Shown here: positions 6,464 to 7,311 of the stretch, in pieces
Layout: each line of letters opens with the position of its first letter
How positions within the stretch are numbered: the stretch's first letter is position 1
From: Thiotrichaceae bacterium UBA7359
GTDB taxonomy: Bacteria > Pseudomonadota > Gammaproteobacteria > Eutrophobiales > Eutrophobiaceae
Assembly: GCA_905182825.1 (NCBI GenBank)
Contig: CAJJDJ010000057.1
Coordinates: forward strand, 1 to 7,311
Reading direction: 5' to 3'
Length of the DNA stretch: 7,311 nt
Translations under genes and position numbers: made by a program
Notes under the pieces: generated by a model
What the model was told of the DNA's origin: nothing
Database searches by the model: none
Seen by the model: the letters and a program-made list of their open reading frames with translations, nothing else

Positions 6464-7311
6464 TCATGTTCGATATTCTGCATTAATTGTAATGTACTCA
6501 TGTGACAGATCGGTAGTCCATATCTCTTCGTGACAGTCACCTCGGTTAAGCTTTACCAATAATTTTATTTCATCTTGAAGCATAATCATTTTTGCTTTCT
6601 TTTCTGTATAGCTGGATGATCGCTGCCCATTTTTGACGATGCAAAGATTTTCTATGTACACCTCAATATTATTTATATCTAGATCATCAATTCCTGAATT
6701 TCCAATTGCTGATAGTATCCGACCCCAATTTGCATCTGATGCTGTAAATGCTGTCTTAACTAAAGGTGACTCTGCTATCTTAAAAGCAACATCGGTGCAC
6801 TCAGTTACATTCTTACCTCCAACTACTTTTATAGTTATAAATTTTGTCGCACCTTCACCATCTCTAATAACAGCTTGAGACAACTCGCAAAATATATCTA
6901 TTAGCGATTTTTTTAATATCTCATACTCTTTACTTTGAGAACTATCAATATTTTTGTTGCCTGCTTTGCATGTTGCGATCAAGATACATGAGTCATTCGT
7001 TGAGGTATCACCATCAACAGTAATCCTATTAAAACTTTTGTTAACGGCCTCTAGTAATATTTTTTCAAGAATTTCTTTTTTTATATTTACATCCGTTGCT
7101 ATAAAAGACAACATTGTTGCCATGTCAGGTCGTATCATTCCCGAACCTTTTACAATACCTGTAATACTAATAGTAGATTCACCTAATACAATTTTTTTAG
7201 ATATTGATTTAGGTATAGTATCTGTAGTCATGATCGCTTTAGCTGCTTCAATCCAATTGTCAGAAGACAACCCCTCTACTAAACTCGGCAGAGCATTATT
7301 TATTTTCTCTA
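6464..7311 (-). CDS. argJ: Glutamate N-acetyltransferase / ornithine acetyltransferase ArgJ, 5' end cut by the window edge
   Basis: Enzyme of arginine synthesis that transfers acetyl from N-acetylornithine to glutamate; bifunctional forms also use acetyl-CoA. The frame stays open to the right edge, reading EKINNALPSLVEG before the TTG codon at 7270, so that TTG is internal. About 281 residues of the usual 400 or so are visible, including the end of the alpha chain and all of the beta chain. The self-cleavage site ATML sits in KGSGMIRPDMATML; counted from the edge codon, cleavage falls between Ala64 and the nucleophile Thr65. Other conserved motifs are AIMTTDT before the cleavage region, TVDGDTSTNDS, RDGEGATKF, SDANWGRI and the C-terminal ITINAEYRT. 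The sequence does not show whether it is mono- or bifunctional. It lies upstream of the mutT-type gene and probably shares a transcript with it. Confidence 0.96.
   Translation of the reverse strand, partial: EKINNALPSLVEGLSSDNWIEAAKAIMTTDTIPKSISKKIVLGESTISITGIVKGSGMIRPDMATMLSFIATDVNIKKEILEKILLEAVNKSFNRITVDGDTSTNDSCILIATCKAGNKNIDSSQSKEYEILKKSLIDIFCELSQAVIRDGEGATKFITIKVVGGKNVTECTDVAFKIAESPLVKTAFTASDANWGRILSAIGNSGIDDLDINNIEVYIENLCIVKNGQRSSSYTEKKAKMIMLQDEIKLLVKLNRGDCHEEIWTTDLSHEYITINAEYRT

Noticed and set aside
6633..6878. Plus-strand open frame opposite argJ
   Set aside because: It is antisense to conserved ArgJ motifs (SDANWGRI, RDGEGATKF), so it is a shadow.
7268..7270. TTG (minus strand) as the start codon of argJ
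   Set aside because: The upstream frame to the edge encodes family-typical ArgJ sequence (INNALPSLVEGL before SSDNW), and the visible protein is far shorter than a full ArgJ.

Overview
The window is a compact, conserved chromosomal segment from an AT-rich gammaproteobacterium. The evidence for that group is the presence of zapD and yacG, the order pilB-pilC-pilD-coaE-zapD-yacG facing mutT and argJ, and close motif-level matches to the E. coli and Pseudomonas proteins. Genus cannot be read from the sequence. The AT bias and the fused MutT-ThiE protein fit a free-living, possibly marine, lineage, but that is inference.

Plus strand, bases 1-5451: six genes in one direction. pilB (cut by the left edge), pilC and pilD supply the assembly ATPase, inner-membrane platform and prepilin peptidase/methylase of a type IV pilus. 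After an 83-base gap following pilC come pilD, coaE (dephospho-CoA kinase), zapD (FtsZ-bundling protein) and yacG (zinc-binding gyrase inhibitor). Spacing in the distal group is very tight: pilD-coaE 1 base, coaE-zapD 9 bases, zapD-yacG a 4-base ATGA overlap. These housekeeping genes therefore probably share a transcript with pilD.

Minus strand, bases 5448-7311: argJ (its 5' part is cut by the right edge) is followed after 32 bases by a MutT-type Nudix hydrolase fused to a ThiE-like domain. The end of this gene overlaps the end of yacG by 4 bases, so the two operons converge with no intergenic space.

No mobile element, RNA gene, CRISPR array, prophage or defence gene is visible, and no stretch over 300 bases lacks a gene. 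I see no new multi-gene system. The points most worth a second look are at protein level: PilB has lost all four cysteines of its C-terminal zinc motif, and the ThiE-like domain lacks key catalytic residues of thiamine-phosphate synthase while its Nudix half looks fully competent. The zero-space convergent overlap is also worth checking.
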